Positions 36,999 to 48,671 of a DNA stretch of 64,000 nucleotides are shown one piece after another. A model generated the notes under the pieces. The model saw only the letters and a list, made by a program, of their open reading frames with translations, had not been told where the DNA came from and did no database searches. The stretch is taken from positions 22,258,001 through 22,322,000 of the forward strand of contig WHVY01000001.1 of NCBI GenBank assembly GCA_022266195.1. Direction: 5' to 3'. Position numbers and translations under genes: made by a program. Source of the DNA: Tetranychus cinnabarinus (taxonomy: Eukaryota > Arthropoda > Arachnida > Trombidiformes > Tetranychidae). How positions within the stretch are numbered: position 1 is the first letter of the stretch; the number at the start of each line of letters is the position of its first letter.

Positions 36999-38622
36999 TG
37001 GTCCACAAATTGATTGTACAATTATTTAATGAAATGTTACTCAAAACAACAACACTAATAGATGAGTGCAAACAGCTTAGATTCAGGGCAATTCATCAAA
37101 TGAAAGTATATGTCAGACTCTGACATTTACTTATTTCATTTTTACTTGTTTGCTTTAATGCTGACAAATATCAATTGGTTGATACAACAGATTGTTGTTG
37201 GTTACCAATGTTAAATTGTTTGCCAACAATCGATTGATTTAATATACATTGTCAAGGTCCAAAATTTCATGAGTTTACTGGCTCCTGTTGAGATGGCTGT
37301 TGTCTTCACTTGTAAAACATTGTGATTTTGTTGTCTTTCTGTCTCTAATTATTACATATTGATTTAACCATGCTGATTTATTTATAACTGAGTTATAGCT
37401 AATAATTATAGCTTTTAATATTCAGCTGATGCTAAACATTATTCTCAATATTTGCAAATGTTGTTATTGAAAATTGTATTTCTAAAATTGTGATAAAATC
37501 TTTGCTTTTTTTATTCTTTTATCATTTCGATGATTTTGTTGCACGTTTACATGATAGTCAAATACTGATTGTTTGTGCTCTTATTTGTAGTCTGTCAACA
37601 AAATCAATCACTGTAAGATTAATGATCCAACAAATTCATTTGAAATATCTAGAAATGGAGTTGAATCTGCTTCAGTTGTTGTCCTGTTTTAGCTGATTGA
37701 ATAGAGCTCTTGACCATTCCTAATTTCATTCCCATGAAGAGGACATTTAATTGATTGCTGAGAAATTAGTTCTAAATAAAAGTGCAAAGAAACTTGCAGT
37801 AAGCAATCAGGTAGCCACAAATGTTCAGTAATCAAGGTTGAATTTGAGTTTTAAAGAAGATTTATTTGATAGATTACCTTAAATAATGAATAGATTAATA
37901 AAATTCGTAGATTTAATGTTAATTTTTAAAGATTGAAGTGTACAATAAATGGGAATAGATCTAAAAATAACTGCGACTTTTATGCAGTAACTTTCATTGG
38001 ACTGAAATCAATAATTGAGTTGCGAGTTGTTTTCATCAGATGGCATTCAAATTGATTCTTGTCAATCAAACTTCATTTTAAATTCAATTTTTAATTAATT
38101 GTAGCTTACAAATTATTTGATAAATATTGATCCACTAAATGTTCTGTAAACCTTTTACTTAATGGTTTCAGACGTTTGTTGAACTTTTTATGCATGGATT
38201 TTATGCTCAATATTGAAATAACAAGCCCTTCTGTATTTAATTGTTTATACATTGTACATTGATGAGTAAATTGAATGGACGTTCAAATTTTAGTAAATAT
38301 CAATTTATTAGCTTTGAACAATTACAGATGAATTCAAATAATAAGTAGGGGAATGCTTGAAAAAATACATAAATGCGCAAAAAGGGATTTGATAACATAC
38401 TAATTGTACAATCGGAAATACTCTAAAGAGATGATCAAATAAAGCACAAAATTTGAAAGTGTTTGTTATTGTTTAAATTTTAGTGTCAACTGCATTCAAA
38501 GCAGATAGATTATAAAGTTGATTCAACAGATTTAATTCGAGACATAATCGATATGATATTTCCATCTCTCAACGATTATTCCAATTGAAAGTCACCTTAA
38601 AATAAATCATATCATTTTCCCC
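36999..38622. other. Intergenic region between HECTD2 start and ITM2 3' end
   Basis: The part next to 36998 should contain the HECTD2 promoter and 5' UTR, and the part next to 38660 the ITM2 3' UTR. The longest open frame (37490-37696, +) is hydrophobic and of low complexity and looks like chance. No RNA gene or mobile element is seen. Confidence 0.5.
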
Positions 38623-38628
38623 TTTATT
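38623..38628 (-). terminator. Poly(A) signal of the ITM2 gene
   Basis: TTTATT on the + strand reads AATAAA on the coding strand, about 40 bases after the stop codon of the ITM2 gene. Confidence 0.5.
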
Positions 38629-38666
38629 ATGTTTCATCCCTTCTTATAATGGATCGTCACGTATTT

Positions 38667-40147
38667 TTATTTCCGACCAGGTATATTGTGCAAATTAACG
38701 ATATAGATTTGTGAAACCTTTGCTCCAGCAAATTCTGTGAACATTGATTTAATACCGACTTCATCAGCACTTCGTTTGAAAACTGAAAAAGAAATATTTC
38801 ATTTGAGATTATAAATCAAAAAAACAATTTTGGAAAGTCTAAATTATATGTACACTTACCAGGTGAAAGGACTTTCTTTAAACGATAAGTAGGTAAATTG
38901 CCACATTCTCTTGCTATATAAAGACCGAGACTACGAAAATCTGTTATAGCTGGAGTCTCGACATGGTAAGTTTCACGAACAATTTCAGTGTCAACTTCAT
39001 AAAAGCCTGACCTTAATTTGAGCACCAAATCTGCAAGATTTTGAGGTGGGTAAACCATGCTTCTGTTCAAAGGAATAATGAAACATCTATCTTCCTCCAA
39101 ATCAACAATGCCAGTAATATTCTGAAAGAGGAAAAAATAAATATTAATTTGCAATGAGGAAAATGTCAAACAAAAGCAAAACAATTGATTACCATTGAAA
39201 AGTCATGAATATATCGACCACGCCGGCCATCTGAAAAATCAGGAACCTCGATTCGCTCATATTGTTCTGTTTCAGTGTCAATATCAAATTCTTGGTCAAA
39301 AAATTTTTCAAATGCTGGTTTGAAAATTTTTTCATTCAACATGGATTGAGCTTGTTCAAGTGAAGATACCAAAGCATTATCTTGACTCTCCATTTCACCA
39401 GAACTTCCCAGAGCCGAATTTTGGGGCAAATGTATGATTGCTTGAGGCTCTGAGTAAGGTACACTGCACCACCCACGGAAATGACGAAGCTAGTATAAAA
39501 ATATGTGAGAAAAATTTATTAATACGATTGAATATCAGAAATATATAATGAAAATAATCTAAATTGTAAGACTTGCAAGCTTCAATTTCGTTACAAAACA
39601 AAAACAAAAATATCATACTTTCTATTAGATACATTTTCAATATTTTAATTTCAACAAAAATAAGATGTAGATGTTTCAGATATTTAATGGAAAATTATGC
39701 AAGTTTCTCAAGAATTGAGCCAGGTTAGATTTATGAGAAACACTTTGCTTCGTAGGTAAATAATAAACCACTTAAATTGATATGACAACTACATAGATTC
39801 ATAGATCTTAAATCACAAGTCCTTTTAATTGAAGTGAAAATAGGTCGTAAATCTAATGCAAACATTGGTTACTTGAACCTAAAGAAATGACTTACCCTAT
39901 GTTGAGTAAATTGTTGATAAAGGTAAACACCACCGATAATACCAGTTGTAAAGACAAGAAAAGCTGTGAGAAATACGCATATTGTAGTTAATGAGCTGAT
40001 ACGTCGAACTCGAGATCTTTTCCAGGTCACTAGTAAGGGTTGATTGTTAATTTCAATGTCATCATTAACATTTGGCTGATGATGTTCTGCAACCAATGGG
40101 TCTTTTAACTCCGGATTTTTGGTAACATTATGGGTGATTATAGTCAT
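38667..40147 (-). CDS. Integral membrane protein 2 (ITM2/BRI family) with BRICHOS domain
   Basis: The ITM2 family are type II membrane proteins of the secretory pathway, cut by furin-like proteases to release a C-terminal peptide, with a BRICHOS domain that acts as a chaperone. Four exons: 40147-39896, 39489-39193, 39121-38860 and 38782-38667, giving 308 aa. The cytoplasmic tail (1-50) ends in basic KRSRVRR. One membrane span lies at about 51-75. The ectodomain begins with FRGWCSVPY. The BRICHOS part (about 184-270) has the family's two cysteines (EDRCFIIPLNR and ARECGN). A KR pair at about 274-275 precedes the last 33 residues and could be the processing site, though it is a weaker site than in vertebrate ITM2B. 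The gene is divergent from GOSR1 and shares a 957-bp promoter region. Confidence 0.88.
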
Positions 40148-41104
40148 CTTTAAGTGTAAAAGGGAAACGATGTTTATATTTCAACTTAGGATGAAATATA
40201 AATAAAAGTAAATTGAATTACTTCACTAGATAATTGTTTAGAGTTTTGTCACTGTTTGAAATAAGTTTCGGTCAAATCAAAACAACTGCGGAGTGTTATT
40301 AAATGTAAATTAAATTAAAAATTTGTTGCAGGGATCGATACAAAATTTAGGGCAATAAGCAATAAACAAAATTCTAGATAATAATTCTTCACACATGCCC
40401 ATTTCAAGAGATTCTCTGCAACCCGCCACGTTTGAAAACATTGCAAATACAAAGAAAGGACGATCTAAGAAGATTCAGGTTGGTTGGAAAAAGTGATCTG
40501 AAATGAAGGTTTACGGAAATATTGTTCAGAATTAAGTTGAAACTTAAAAAAAAGGGATAAATATTTCAGGTATGACATTTTTAGTGGTTCATTTGTACAA
40601 AATTAACGATAAACAATAAGAGTTATAAGCCCAGTAACGAATAGAAAAGTAAAATAATTCAATAGAGATAACTTTAAGTTACATTGCTACAGATTTGGTT
40701 TGGTGAGATATTTTAAAATAATAACGATTCGTATGTTCAGCCAATTTAACTTTTTTATTTTACTTTTAAAATCCTTGATATTGATAAGTCTAGCAAATCG
40801 TCAAACAAAATACAATCTGTTAATTAGAGCTTTGCAGTGTTATTGTGGTCCATCCTTATTTAAATAAAATATGCATCATATGAGTATCTAATCTAATGCT
40901 CGATGTTGAGTAAAATATTTTTTTTGTTCAATTTGATTTCAAACAATCAGTTCTCTGGTTTAAATTAATTATATTATGTCTTTCTCTTGGCAAAAAACAG
41001 AGTACTATCAATTTTACTCAATAGGTGGCAACAAAATCAGTTGTCTCATATGATTTTTGGAAATATTGTCTATTTGAGTTGGACTAATTGTTTGTTTCAA
41101 TAAA
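40148..41104. promoter_or_regulatory. Bidirectional intergenic promoter region, ITM2 and GOSR1
   Basis: This 957-bp stretch separates two divergently transcribed genes (ITM2 to the left, GOSR1 to the right). It therefore should hold both promoters and 5' UTRs. No open frame of note and no clear TATA box at an expected distance can be assigned. Confidence 0.5.
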
Positions 41105-42011
41105 ATGACTGCTAATCATTGGGAAGGTAATTAAGATTGTTTTTAATTATTATTATTGATTATTAAGATTTGTATTTTCACGTTTCCTTCTCATTTTACA
41201 GAGCTTCGCCGTGAGGCACGTCTTTTGGAAAACGAGATTGATTCAAAGCTTCTGGCTTTCTCTAAATTTGCTTCCAGAGATTCATCTAATAGCAACAGTG
41301 AAAGTGTCCCTTTATTGGAAGATAATAACGATGTTTTTGATAGGATTACAAGTGAAATTGAAAGATTATTGGCTAAATTAACCGATATTAACAACAAAAT
41401 GTCAGATTATACAAAGCAAGTTCAAAATTCAAGTGCAATTTATACTGTACAACGTCATCGGGAAATTTTGAATGATTATTCAAATGAATTTAGAAAAACA
41501 AGGAGTAATATGATGGAAGTTATGCATCGTGAACAATTATTATCTAGTAATAAACGTAAACCTGATTATCCTTCAATGTCTTCCACTACTAAATTGACAG
41601 ATCTATATTTAAAGGAACAAGAACACATAAGAAAGTAAGTCTTTCTCTTGTACTATTAAAAAACTAACAACTCATTACCATTATATTACATTTCAGCTCT
41701 GAAATAATGATTGAAGAACAGATAAATATTGCTTCCCGAACAAGAGAGAATCTTCTTAATCAAAGGAATACTTTCAAAGCATTCCAAACACAGATGACAA
41801 CCTTAGCTAGTAAGTTTGATTTTAATATTATCAAGAGTACATGTATTTATTAAATTTGAAACATTTATTAAAATATTTTTACTTTACAGATCGATTCCCT
41901 ATGATCAATAGTTTGATTCATCGTATAAACATTCGCAAAAGGAAGGATACAATTATTTTAAGTGGTGTTATTGCTGTTTGTACTTTCTTTCTTCTTATCT
42001 TCATATTCTAA
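41105..42011 (+). CDS. GOSR1: Golgi SNAP receptor complex member 1 (GOS28/GS28)
   Basis: GOSR1 is a Qb-SNARE for ER-to-Golgi and intra-Golgi vesicle fusion. Exons are 41105-41126, 41202-41634, 41697-41809 and 41890-42011, which sum to 229 aa, close to the usual 230-250. The N-terminus WEELRREARLLENEID matches the family. TVQRHREILNDYSNEF is the central conserved block. The SNARE helix covers about 145-205 and ends in NRFPMINSLIHRINIRKRKD. The C-terminal membrane anchor is IILSGVIAVCTFFLLIFIF, ending at the stop. The first exon is only 22 bases, so the gene is easily missed by frame-based calling. A poly(A) signal (AATAAA) lies at 42169-42174. Confidence 0.95.
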
Positions 42012-42418
42012 TAATCAACATTGCACTTGAAGATTACCCTATTGTTACCAAATTCACATGGATCTAATTCACCAAACAGTATAACAAGAAAAAAATGGCT
42101 TAAATGACTGGATCTTCTGAATATTTTGTACAGATTTTGTTTGTTTTAATTATAAAAAGTAGCCAAAAAATAAATGTCAATTCTTGAATATCTTCGATGA
42201 ATGAAGTAAAATTATTGATAAAATGAAATTTGATTTTAAAAGTTATTATAAAAATCCTTTCATATTCCATGTTACATTCATTCGTCAAGAACGTTAATAT
42301 AAAAATCCATGATAATCCACCAAGAGCTCGCTCGAAACAGTTCCTTTTGGTTTATTAATTTGGACATGTTTTAATTTTCCCACACAGATTACACTTCCAT
42401 TGCTTAGTGACAACTGAA
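42012..42418. other. Convergent 3' region between GOSR1 and the small ORF
   Basis: This stretch holds the GOSR1 3' UTR with AATAAA at 42169-42174, and the likely 3' end of the reverse-strand ORF at 42419-42811. No other structure is seen. Confidence 0.5.
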
Positions 42419-42811
42419 TCACAAAACTGATTTGATCAATGGTCTTGCCTTCTTATTTTCATCATGGGTTTCAATGGGCATATCTTTTTTAGGCGATGAA
42501 CAATTGCAAGTGCAGCTGCAATTAAAACTGCTATTATTTTCATTTTGGTTTTGATCGTTCTGAGATTGTAAAACATCAACATTTTTCGTCGTTTTCATGT
42601 TCAACTTCTCAATATTAGTTGCCATCGTTTTATTTGGTTTAATTGCAAAAGGACCGTCTCGATCACTCGACACTTTGATGTGGTTAAATATCACTTGAGC
42701 TCTTTTTCTTGCATTTACTTGTAGACTTGGTTTGTCACTAGATGAAAATGAAGTAGATGACAGTTGTGTTGATTGTTGCGAGGGTTGATGAGACTCTGTT
42801 GGATTTGCCAT
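42419..42811 (-). CDS. Unrecognised 130-aa hydrophilic protein with a short cysteine cluster
   Basis: This is a single-exon open frame of 130 aa that I do not recognise. It is polar throughout, with no signal peptide or membrane span. The first 30 residues are rich in Ser, Gln and Thr. A more structured-looking stretch, NARKRAQVIFNHIKV, follows. An Asn/Gln-rich part leads into a cluster CSCTCNC at about 99-105, which could bind a metal. The last residues are basic. It lies between the convergent GOSR1 gene and WDR4. It may be a fast-evolving lineage-specific protein; it could also be a chance frame, although 130 codons without a stop in this AT-rich DNA is somewhat unusual. Confidence 0.45.
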   Translation of the reverse strand: MANPTESHQPSQQSTQLSSTSFSSSDKPSLQVNARKRAQVIFNHIKVSSDRDGPFAIKPNKTMATNIEKLNMKTTKNVDVLQSQNDQNQNENNSSFNCSCTCNCSSPKKDMPIETHDENKKARPLIKSVL

Positions 42812-43815
42812 TTAGTCGGTTAACTGTTGAAAGTAAATTTTTCAGAATTATGTTCAAAGATTTTGGTGAATCCAAGGTCAACTTATATATAATAATTTAT
42901 CCAAAGTAAACAGATTGTTCACATTAAGTTGTCACTTTTGTTACTTGTTGTACACTAACACTAATCAAGCTTTGATCAACTGCAGCACATTAAATTACAT
43001 CAAATGAAAGAAGAAAAAAGATATGGTTTTTCTTCAACTAACCTTTCCTTTTTTTGTTAATTTGAAACAAGTTAATCAAAAAACAAAAAACCCTTTTCAC
43101 GTTCATAACCGCTCATACGAAACCGATTAATGTGTTGATACTTTTTTGAAGTCTAACAATTTTCCAGATTAAGGATAATGATTAAACATTGCAAGATTAT
43201 CTGATTGTTTTGGTTGTGACATTCATTTAATGCTTCAATAATACTATTTAACTCAATATTTCGAGCAAAATTACAATAATAGAGCGTTAACAAAATCACA
43301 TAATCGTACTAAACGTTTGTTATTGAAGAAACGATAAAAAACAAAGATGTAGGATATTGTTCGTTTGTTTACTCTTATTGATATTTCAAGATTCAAGTTT
43401 CGACAAAAAGATCATCATGATTAAAGAACAATTTATAATATAAAAGATACATGAGTTTTCTCAAAACCAAACTTGATTATCTGAATGGTTCTTAAACACT
43501 CATATCTTTTTGACAGCATTAGTTATCAACTTGTAACAAACATCAACTATTAATGACATAAAAAAGTTGGTGGTTTCAAAAAATGACAAAATTCGTAGGA
43601 TGCAAAAACATCTGGTACTTTTAAACAAGTTTATTAAGATGATGGATTGATGAGTTAGATTACAAGGAAAAATTCAAATAAAATTGAAGAAACTTGTTCG
43701 ATTAAAGAGAAAACAAAAGATTAACCAGAATCTTTCAGTCGGTGGTATTTTTGTGTTTTGATTCTTTAATCACGTTCGAGTAACGTTCAGACTTAGAATT
43801 TACTAAGTCCATGTT
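42812..43815. other. Intergenic region upstream of the small ORF and downstream of WDR4
   Basis: Roughly 1 kb without a supported gene. It should contain the promoter of the ORF at 42419-42811 and the WDR4 3' UTR; a reverse-strand poly(A) hexamer (TTTATT on +) lies at 43630-43635. I see no RNA gene or transposon ends. Confidence 0.5.
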
Positions 43816-45021
43816 TTAAGATGATTTGATCTTCTTGACCATCTTGGTTTCTTGTCTTTCTTTCTTTCTTTCAAAATATTCATTATGATGGTCATGGGAG
43901 CTTTTGTAAAGCCATTCGATTTTATTAGCTGTCCGTTTTTCATTGAGAAAAGTTTCCACCAATTGATCATCCATTGCCAAAGTCTCCATTATCTTAAAGT
44001 CGATTTTCAATATTTCTAATTTTTCATTGACTATTTTAAACTCCTGACACGAAACAAAATTATTCTTGTCGTCAATAAAACACATGAGTTGGTTATTGAA
44101 CATATAAGAGTGAAGAATGTTATGTTTAACGTCAATGGAAGTTATTTTTTCAAGACAATTTGATTTGGTATCAAACTTGTAAGTCACAAAAATGGAGGAA
44201 TTGTAAAAGGTCACAGTGACGATGATTTGGTCGTTAATTGAAGATGAGTGAATAGCCAAAGGAGCCACTTTTTCATCTTTTGCACTAATATCATTTGCGA
44301 AACTATAAGCACTCAATTCTTTACCCTGAGTGAATTGCCATACACGAAGTGTACCGTCACCACTTCCCGATATCAGCAGTTGCTCGTTAATAAATGCAAG
44401 ACAGGAAACAAATTGAGTGTGGCCCAAACAATATGACTCAATGTTATAACAATTAGGATAATTTGATATCCTTATTTTCTCATCTCGATCGCAAGAAGCC
44501 AAGTACCTTGAATCCAGACTTAATTTGAGATCTAATATTATTGCATTGTGGCCCAGCAGAAATGTCTCGCCGTTTTCATCGTCCTTTAGTTCACTTGCTA
44601 CCAGCTGATAACCATAAATCCAGCCAGATCGATTAGAAACAATCAACTTGCCCTCTTTCTCATTGAAAATAACGTGATCACATTTTCTTTCGATGACAAA
44701 AGAAGCCAAAACTTTCCATTCCTTAGTACAATAAACTATCAAATTTTTAAAATTATCACAGATGGCCAAATATTTTTCCGATTGAGATAATTGACCAAAA
44801 ACAAAATGTCTCTTTTCCTGGTTCATCTGATTAGGAGATTTTGAAGAATCTTCACCATCATTATCAACAATTTCTCCGGTATCACCAGCTGTTTTTGTAT
44901 AAATTATTGGTGGTAATTTAAGAACAATCGTCTCTATTTGTTCACTAAAATAATATCGTTTGACAATATGAGGATCATTAGTAATAGTTAAAATAGATTT
45001 GTTACCAATGCACAACACCAT
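43816..45021 (-). CDS. WDR4: WDR4/Trm82, non-catalytic subunit of tRNA (guanine-N7) methyltransferase
   Basis: WDR4 (Trm82 in yeast) holds the catalytic subunit METTL1/Trm8 in an active form, and together they make m7G46 in the variable loop of tRNAs, mostly in the nucleus. The gene is one uninterrupted frame of 401 aa, near the family's usual 400-450. WD-repeat signatures are readable: LGHNAIILDLKLSLDSRYLA, then the family hallmark DRDEKIRIS, then GHTQFVSCLAF with SGSGDGTLRVWQF. The final 40 residues are charged. The gene is in tandem with NOA1 on the same strand, 305 bp downstream of the NOA1 stop, so the spacing leaves little room for a promoter. Confidence 0.9.
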   Translation of the reverse strand: MVLCIGNKSILTITNDPHIVKRYYFSEQIETIVLKLPPIIYTKTAGDTGEIVDNDGEDSSKSPNQMNQEKRHFVFGQLSQSEKYLAICDNFKNLIVYCTKEWKVLASFVIERKCDHVIFNEKEGKLIVSNRSGWIYGYQLVASELKDDENGETFLLGHNAIILDLKLSLDSRYLASCDRDEKIRISNYPNCYNIESYCLGHTQFVSCLAFINEQLLISGSGDGTLRVWQFTQGKELSAYSFANDISAKDEKVAPLAIHSSSINDQIIVTVTFYNSSIFVTYKFDTKSNCLEKITSIDVKHNILHSYMFNNQLMCFIDDKNNFVSCQEFKIVNEKLEILKIDFKIMETLAMDDQLVETFLNEKRTANKIEWLYKSSHDHHNEYFERKKERQETKMVKKIKSS

Positions 45022-45326
45022 CGCAAAATTTTAGATCAGCTTAAACAAGAAATAGAATAAAAAGTTCTTAGAGTTCCCAAATTTTCAGTTTAAATATAAT
45101 CGATCAACTAGAAAAAAACTAAAAAACGCGAATCAAAAATAGTGAAAACTCTGCTGAACCATCAGGTGGAGCCCATGCTTGCTTCTGGAAAAGCACGCGA
45201 TTTTCAGTTTTGGAGGGTTATTTGAATGACATTTGATTTACGCCATTGCTTGATAGATGTCAATTTAACAATTTAATAACACTATTTTTTGTACACTAAT
45301 TAATATACACAAATTTGAATTTAATC
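45022..45326. other. Short spacer between NOA1 and WDR4
   Basis: A 305-bp gap between two reverse-strand genes. It must hold the NOA1 3' end and the WDR4 promoter and 5' UTR. No open frame or repeat is evident. Confidence 0.5.
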
Positions 45327-47810
45327 TCATCTTAAAAAGAAATTTTGCTTTTCACTGTCCTTTTTTTCTTTATATTGTGGTAATTTTCTTTGTGGATCGG
45401 GCTTCTTCTCGCCAATGAGATATCCATCGTCGCCAATTTGATCTATTGTCGTTCGTCCAGCTTCAAAACAAGGTGTTCCTTCAATCTTTGGGCCTCTCAG
45501 ATTGACAGCAAAAGGTAACAACGATGGTTGACGTAGAAAGATACCTCTGCCCTCAGGTGTAAAAGCTTTAAGAACCATGTCACTTTGAGTAGAGGCAGTG
45601 ATTGAAACCCATCCTGCTGATGATAGAACAATATCAGCACAACTTTCTTTCCACCCAATTCCTGTCAAATCAATTTCTTTCGGAATCAGAATTGGCCATT
45701 TTTCGAGCCTTTCAGGCCCACCGCAAGGTACACCAAGCATTTGAGATCCCAGGAAAGTATCATAAAACTGTTTGGCTTGTTCAGTAAAAGTTACGTGAAT
45801 AGGTAAATAATGAGATGCAAATACAGTCAGTAAAATATTTTGTCTAGCGTGGACTACATCGATACGAGCCAAGCCACCAATAAAAAGAGTTTGAAAAGGC
45901 CACAGTGAAAATGTTCTTGGAACAATAGTTTCTCTTGGTATTGTTTTGATGAGTTCCTCAGTCGTAAGGAGACTCAACAATTGTTCTTTATAAATAGACC
46001 CTGGTGTGTCATAGAAAAAATTGTAATTTTTGTCTGCGAAATTTTTTGGGTCAAAAGGTTTAGGATTGGCGTGCCTAGTCGCCATAGGATGACCACTTTC
46101 TATAGTGAAAGGAACATTTTCATGGAAGGTTGTATTAATACGATCACTTAAAACTGCTAAACGAGGGTTCCTGGTTTGACGATAGATAGTTAATCGCATG
46201 TCTTTCTCTTTTTGTTTAAGAGCCGAATGTCTTTTCATCCGTGCACGACGAAGTCGCAGTTGCCATCCACGAAGCTGATTGATAGGGAATCGCAATAAAT
46301 TAAGAGTTGTTCCAGGCCAAAGAGATGTAGTTGCACGCTGAATCAAATCATTTCCTCGAGCTGCACATAAATCTGATTGTAATAACATATTGAATAAAGT
46401 TGATTTACCAACATTGGTACAGCCAATCAAATAAATATCACGAGTCCCATTATCATCGGAAAGTAGTTTGGTAATTAGTTGTTCAACACCATAACCTGTT
46501 TTGGCACTTATCAAACATGTATGACGGATATGAGCGTTTTCGTCATCTCCACAGGCTATTTTAACTTCTTTTTTTAATATATCTTCTATTCGCGAAAGAT
46601 ATCCGACTTGATCTTTCGGAAGCAAATCAACTTTGTTGCCAACAACATAAATCTTTCTGATTTTACCCACTAATTGGACAATACCGGGCCATATTGATCC
46701 AGGGAAGTCAGTTAAATCAACCATTATTATAACGATACCAGTTTTTAACCTTATCTCTGAAATAATTGATGGATATAAATCTGAAGGTACATTAACATCG
46801 AGTGAAACGTTGTAGCTTTCGAGAAAATCGCACCGTTGACAAATTTTCTTTCTTAAGTCTGACTGGGACAGTTTTTTGAAAACCTCACTCGGTATATAAC
46901 CTGGAATAGATTGATCATTACAATGAAGGTACGCTCCACAGCCACCACATGGTACTGAACTCGGTACAATTGATATATCTGGTGATCCATAATTACGACG
47001 CCATAATTCAGCGCCCCATCCTCTTATTTCATCTTCATAATCCATAGGTGTAATGTCTTTCAAATTTAAAGCTAAATTCTGAACAAAATTATGATGCTTT
47101 AAAAAATCCTCATAATCTTTGTCAGTTAAGCCGGATGGAAATTTTTTAGTTTCACCAACTTCATTAGATTCAGGATCTGATCTCCGTAGCTCATCAAGCA
47201 TCTCAAATGGAAACTTTAATGACTTCTGTTCCGATTGACCTGATGAAAACAAGATGATGCTTTGGTTAACTCAAGTTTAAGTATAATTGGAAAGTTCATT
47301 ACCTTGATTTTGTTCGACATTTATTGTTTTAGACTTATCATGCTCTATCGCGTTATGAAGAAGTTTACACCTAGAGTCGGAACCATCTTTGTTGTTTTTT
47401 AAATATAATTCTAATGCGGCAGGAATCTTGTTAGACAACGCTAATTCACTTTTGGCCTTTTCTTGCATCCACAATGTTAACGCTTTACGTAACTTATGAG
47501 TCCAATACCTAGGTCGAGCACCATCACCGAATCCTGTTAAACTTAATGGTAATGGAACATATTTAGCGGCTATTTGATCTTCAATTTTTCTTCTCCATGG
47601 AGTCCAATTGATTAATTTTTCAGCATCTTGTTTCTTCCATTCTGCTAATTGTTTTTCCTTTTCAACAATTTCCAAGGCATTTTGAACAGCATGTTTTTCC
47701 TCTACTTTTTTCTGTCGTTCTGAAACCACTCTTAAAGACCTAATTCCTCTTTTAAAGTCAATATTATTTACGTAGTTGACACGTCCAATTGAACGATTAA
47801 CTTTCAACAT
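45327..47810 (-). CDS. NOA1: NOA1, circularly permuted mitochondrial GTPase
   Basis: NOA1 is a YqeH-type GTPase needed for mitochondrial ribosome assembly and translation. Exons 47810-47303 and 47239-45327 join across a 63-bp intron (donor GGTAATG, acceptor TTTTCATCAG) to give 806 aa. A zinc finger with CGGCGAYLHC and CQRC lies at about 265-300. The GTPase motifs are in permuted order: NKVDLLP (G4, about 370) comes before the P-loop GCTNVGKST (about 445), and DTPG (G3, about 575) follows. That order identifies the YqeH/NOA1 class. The start of exon 1 (MLKVNRSIGR, basic and free of acids for about 17 residues) fits a mitochondrial presequence. The exon 1 part (about 169 aa) is longer than I expect for the family. 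Alternatively exon 1 is a separate 177-aa gene and NOA1 starts at 47252, but that start has no presequence. Confidence 0.88.
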
Positions 47811-48671
47811 GTTTAAACTAGTTTAAAAAGAGAACCAAATTAATGTATAGAAAAAAAACATTCTCACTTTTCAAACATGGCTGATAAGAAAACAGCTGAA
47901 CTGATATCACTAAAACTCATTACAGTTTTTATCATAAATTTTATTGAAATATCACATGGTAACAATGCAACACATTGCATCACCTCGTAAAGCACCAAGC
48001 TAAGATACTAAAACTAGATTTGTATGAATTTCTAGTTCATAATTATTTAGCTAAATTGGGACAATAAAAAGCGAACGGGATTTAAAGTTTACAAACGCCA
48101 TCTGTTGATCAGGTAAAATTTAAATGTCGATTGAATCTTTCTTTCAAAGAATCAGCTGTTTGAGTAACAAAAGCTTTATTAAGGTTTAAAGCTATCCGCA
48201 AGCGAAGCGACTTTATCCGGATAACTTCGCATCAGCTCCTGTCAGGAGCCTCCTGATAATCAGGAGACTGAAAAGGTGGAGTTGAATAAGACTTGCTCAT
48301 GACAAATCCTTTTTCTGCTTGCTAGTTGCTGCTTAGCAACAACAAGGGATCTTCACACACACAATTCACTTAATTTTTATTCACTTTTTGTATTTCCTTT
48401 TTTAATTCATTGAGTTCAAATTTTAGGTAACCAATTTTAACTATACTAATCTATCCTTTTGTTGTTATTTAATTAAATTCTATTGTATCTTCAAATTGTT
48501 AATTAGTGATTTAATTATTTTTAAATAATTCGGAACTGGAAAAAGTATTCGGATCCTTTTCTCTTAAACCGGGTATGATTCGGATTCATCTCGGATATGC
48601 ACTCGCTTGATTCATCTATTGTTGTCCCTTGTTAGTGATGTTACGAATTGGTCTTTGATTAAAGTTGCAAA
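47811..48671. promoter_or_regulatory. Divergent intergenic promoter region of NOA1 and TSC2
   Basis: NOA1 runs left and TSC2 runs right from this 861-bp stretch. It includes the palindrome cluster at 48202-48340 and a Ser/Leu-neutral AT-rich remainder. I looked for exons that could encode the missing N-terminal half of tuberin and found none. Confidence 0.5.
48202..48340. repeat. Cluster of four perfect palindromes/hairpins
   Basis: Four inverted repeats sit side by side. GCGAAG (48202) and CTTCGC (48230) enclose the 12-bp palindrome TTATCCGGATAA (48213-48224). GCTCCTGTCAGGAGC is at 48235-48249. CTCCTGATAATCAGGAG is at 48250-48266. GTTGCT-gctt-AGCAAC is at 48325-48340. The block is clearly richer in GC than its surroundings. 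It may be a foldback element, a mobile-element fragment or a regulatory array. Confidence 0.6.

Noticed and set aside
37490..37696. Forward open frame of 68 codons upstream of HECTD2
   Set aside because: It has no recognisable features and lies in a region expected to be promoter and UTR.
47200..47252. Independent NOA1 start at the ATG at 47252
   Set aside because: It would lack a mitochondrial presequence, and the ATG falls in the last bases of a good intron acceptor (TTTTCATCAG). The spliced two-exon model is preferred, though not proven.
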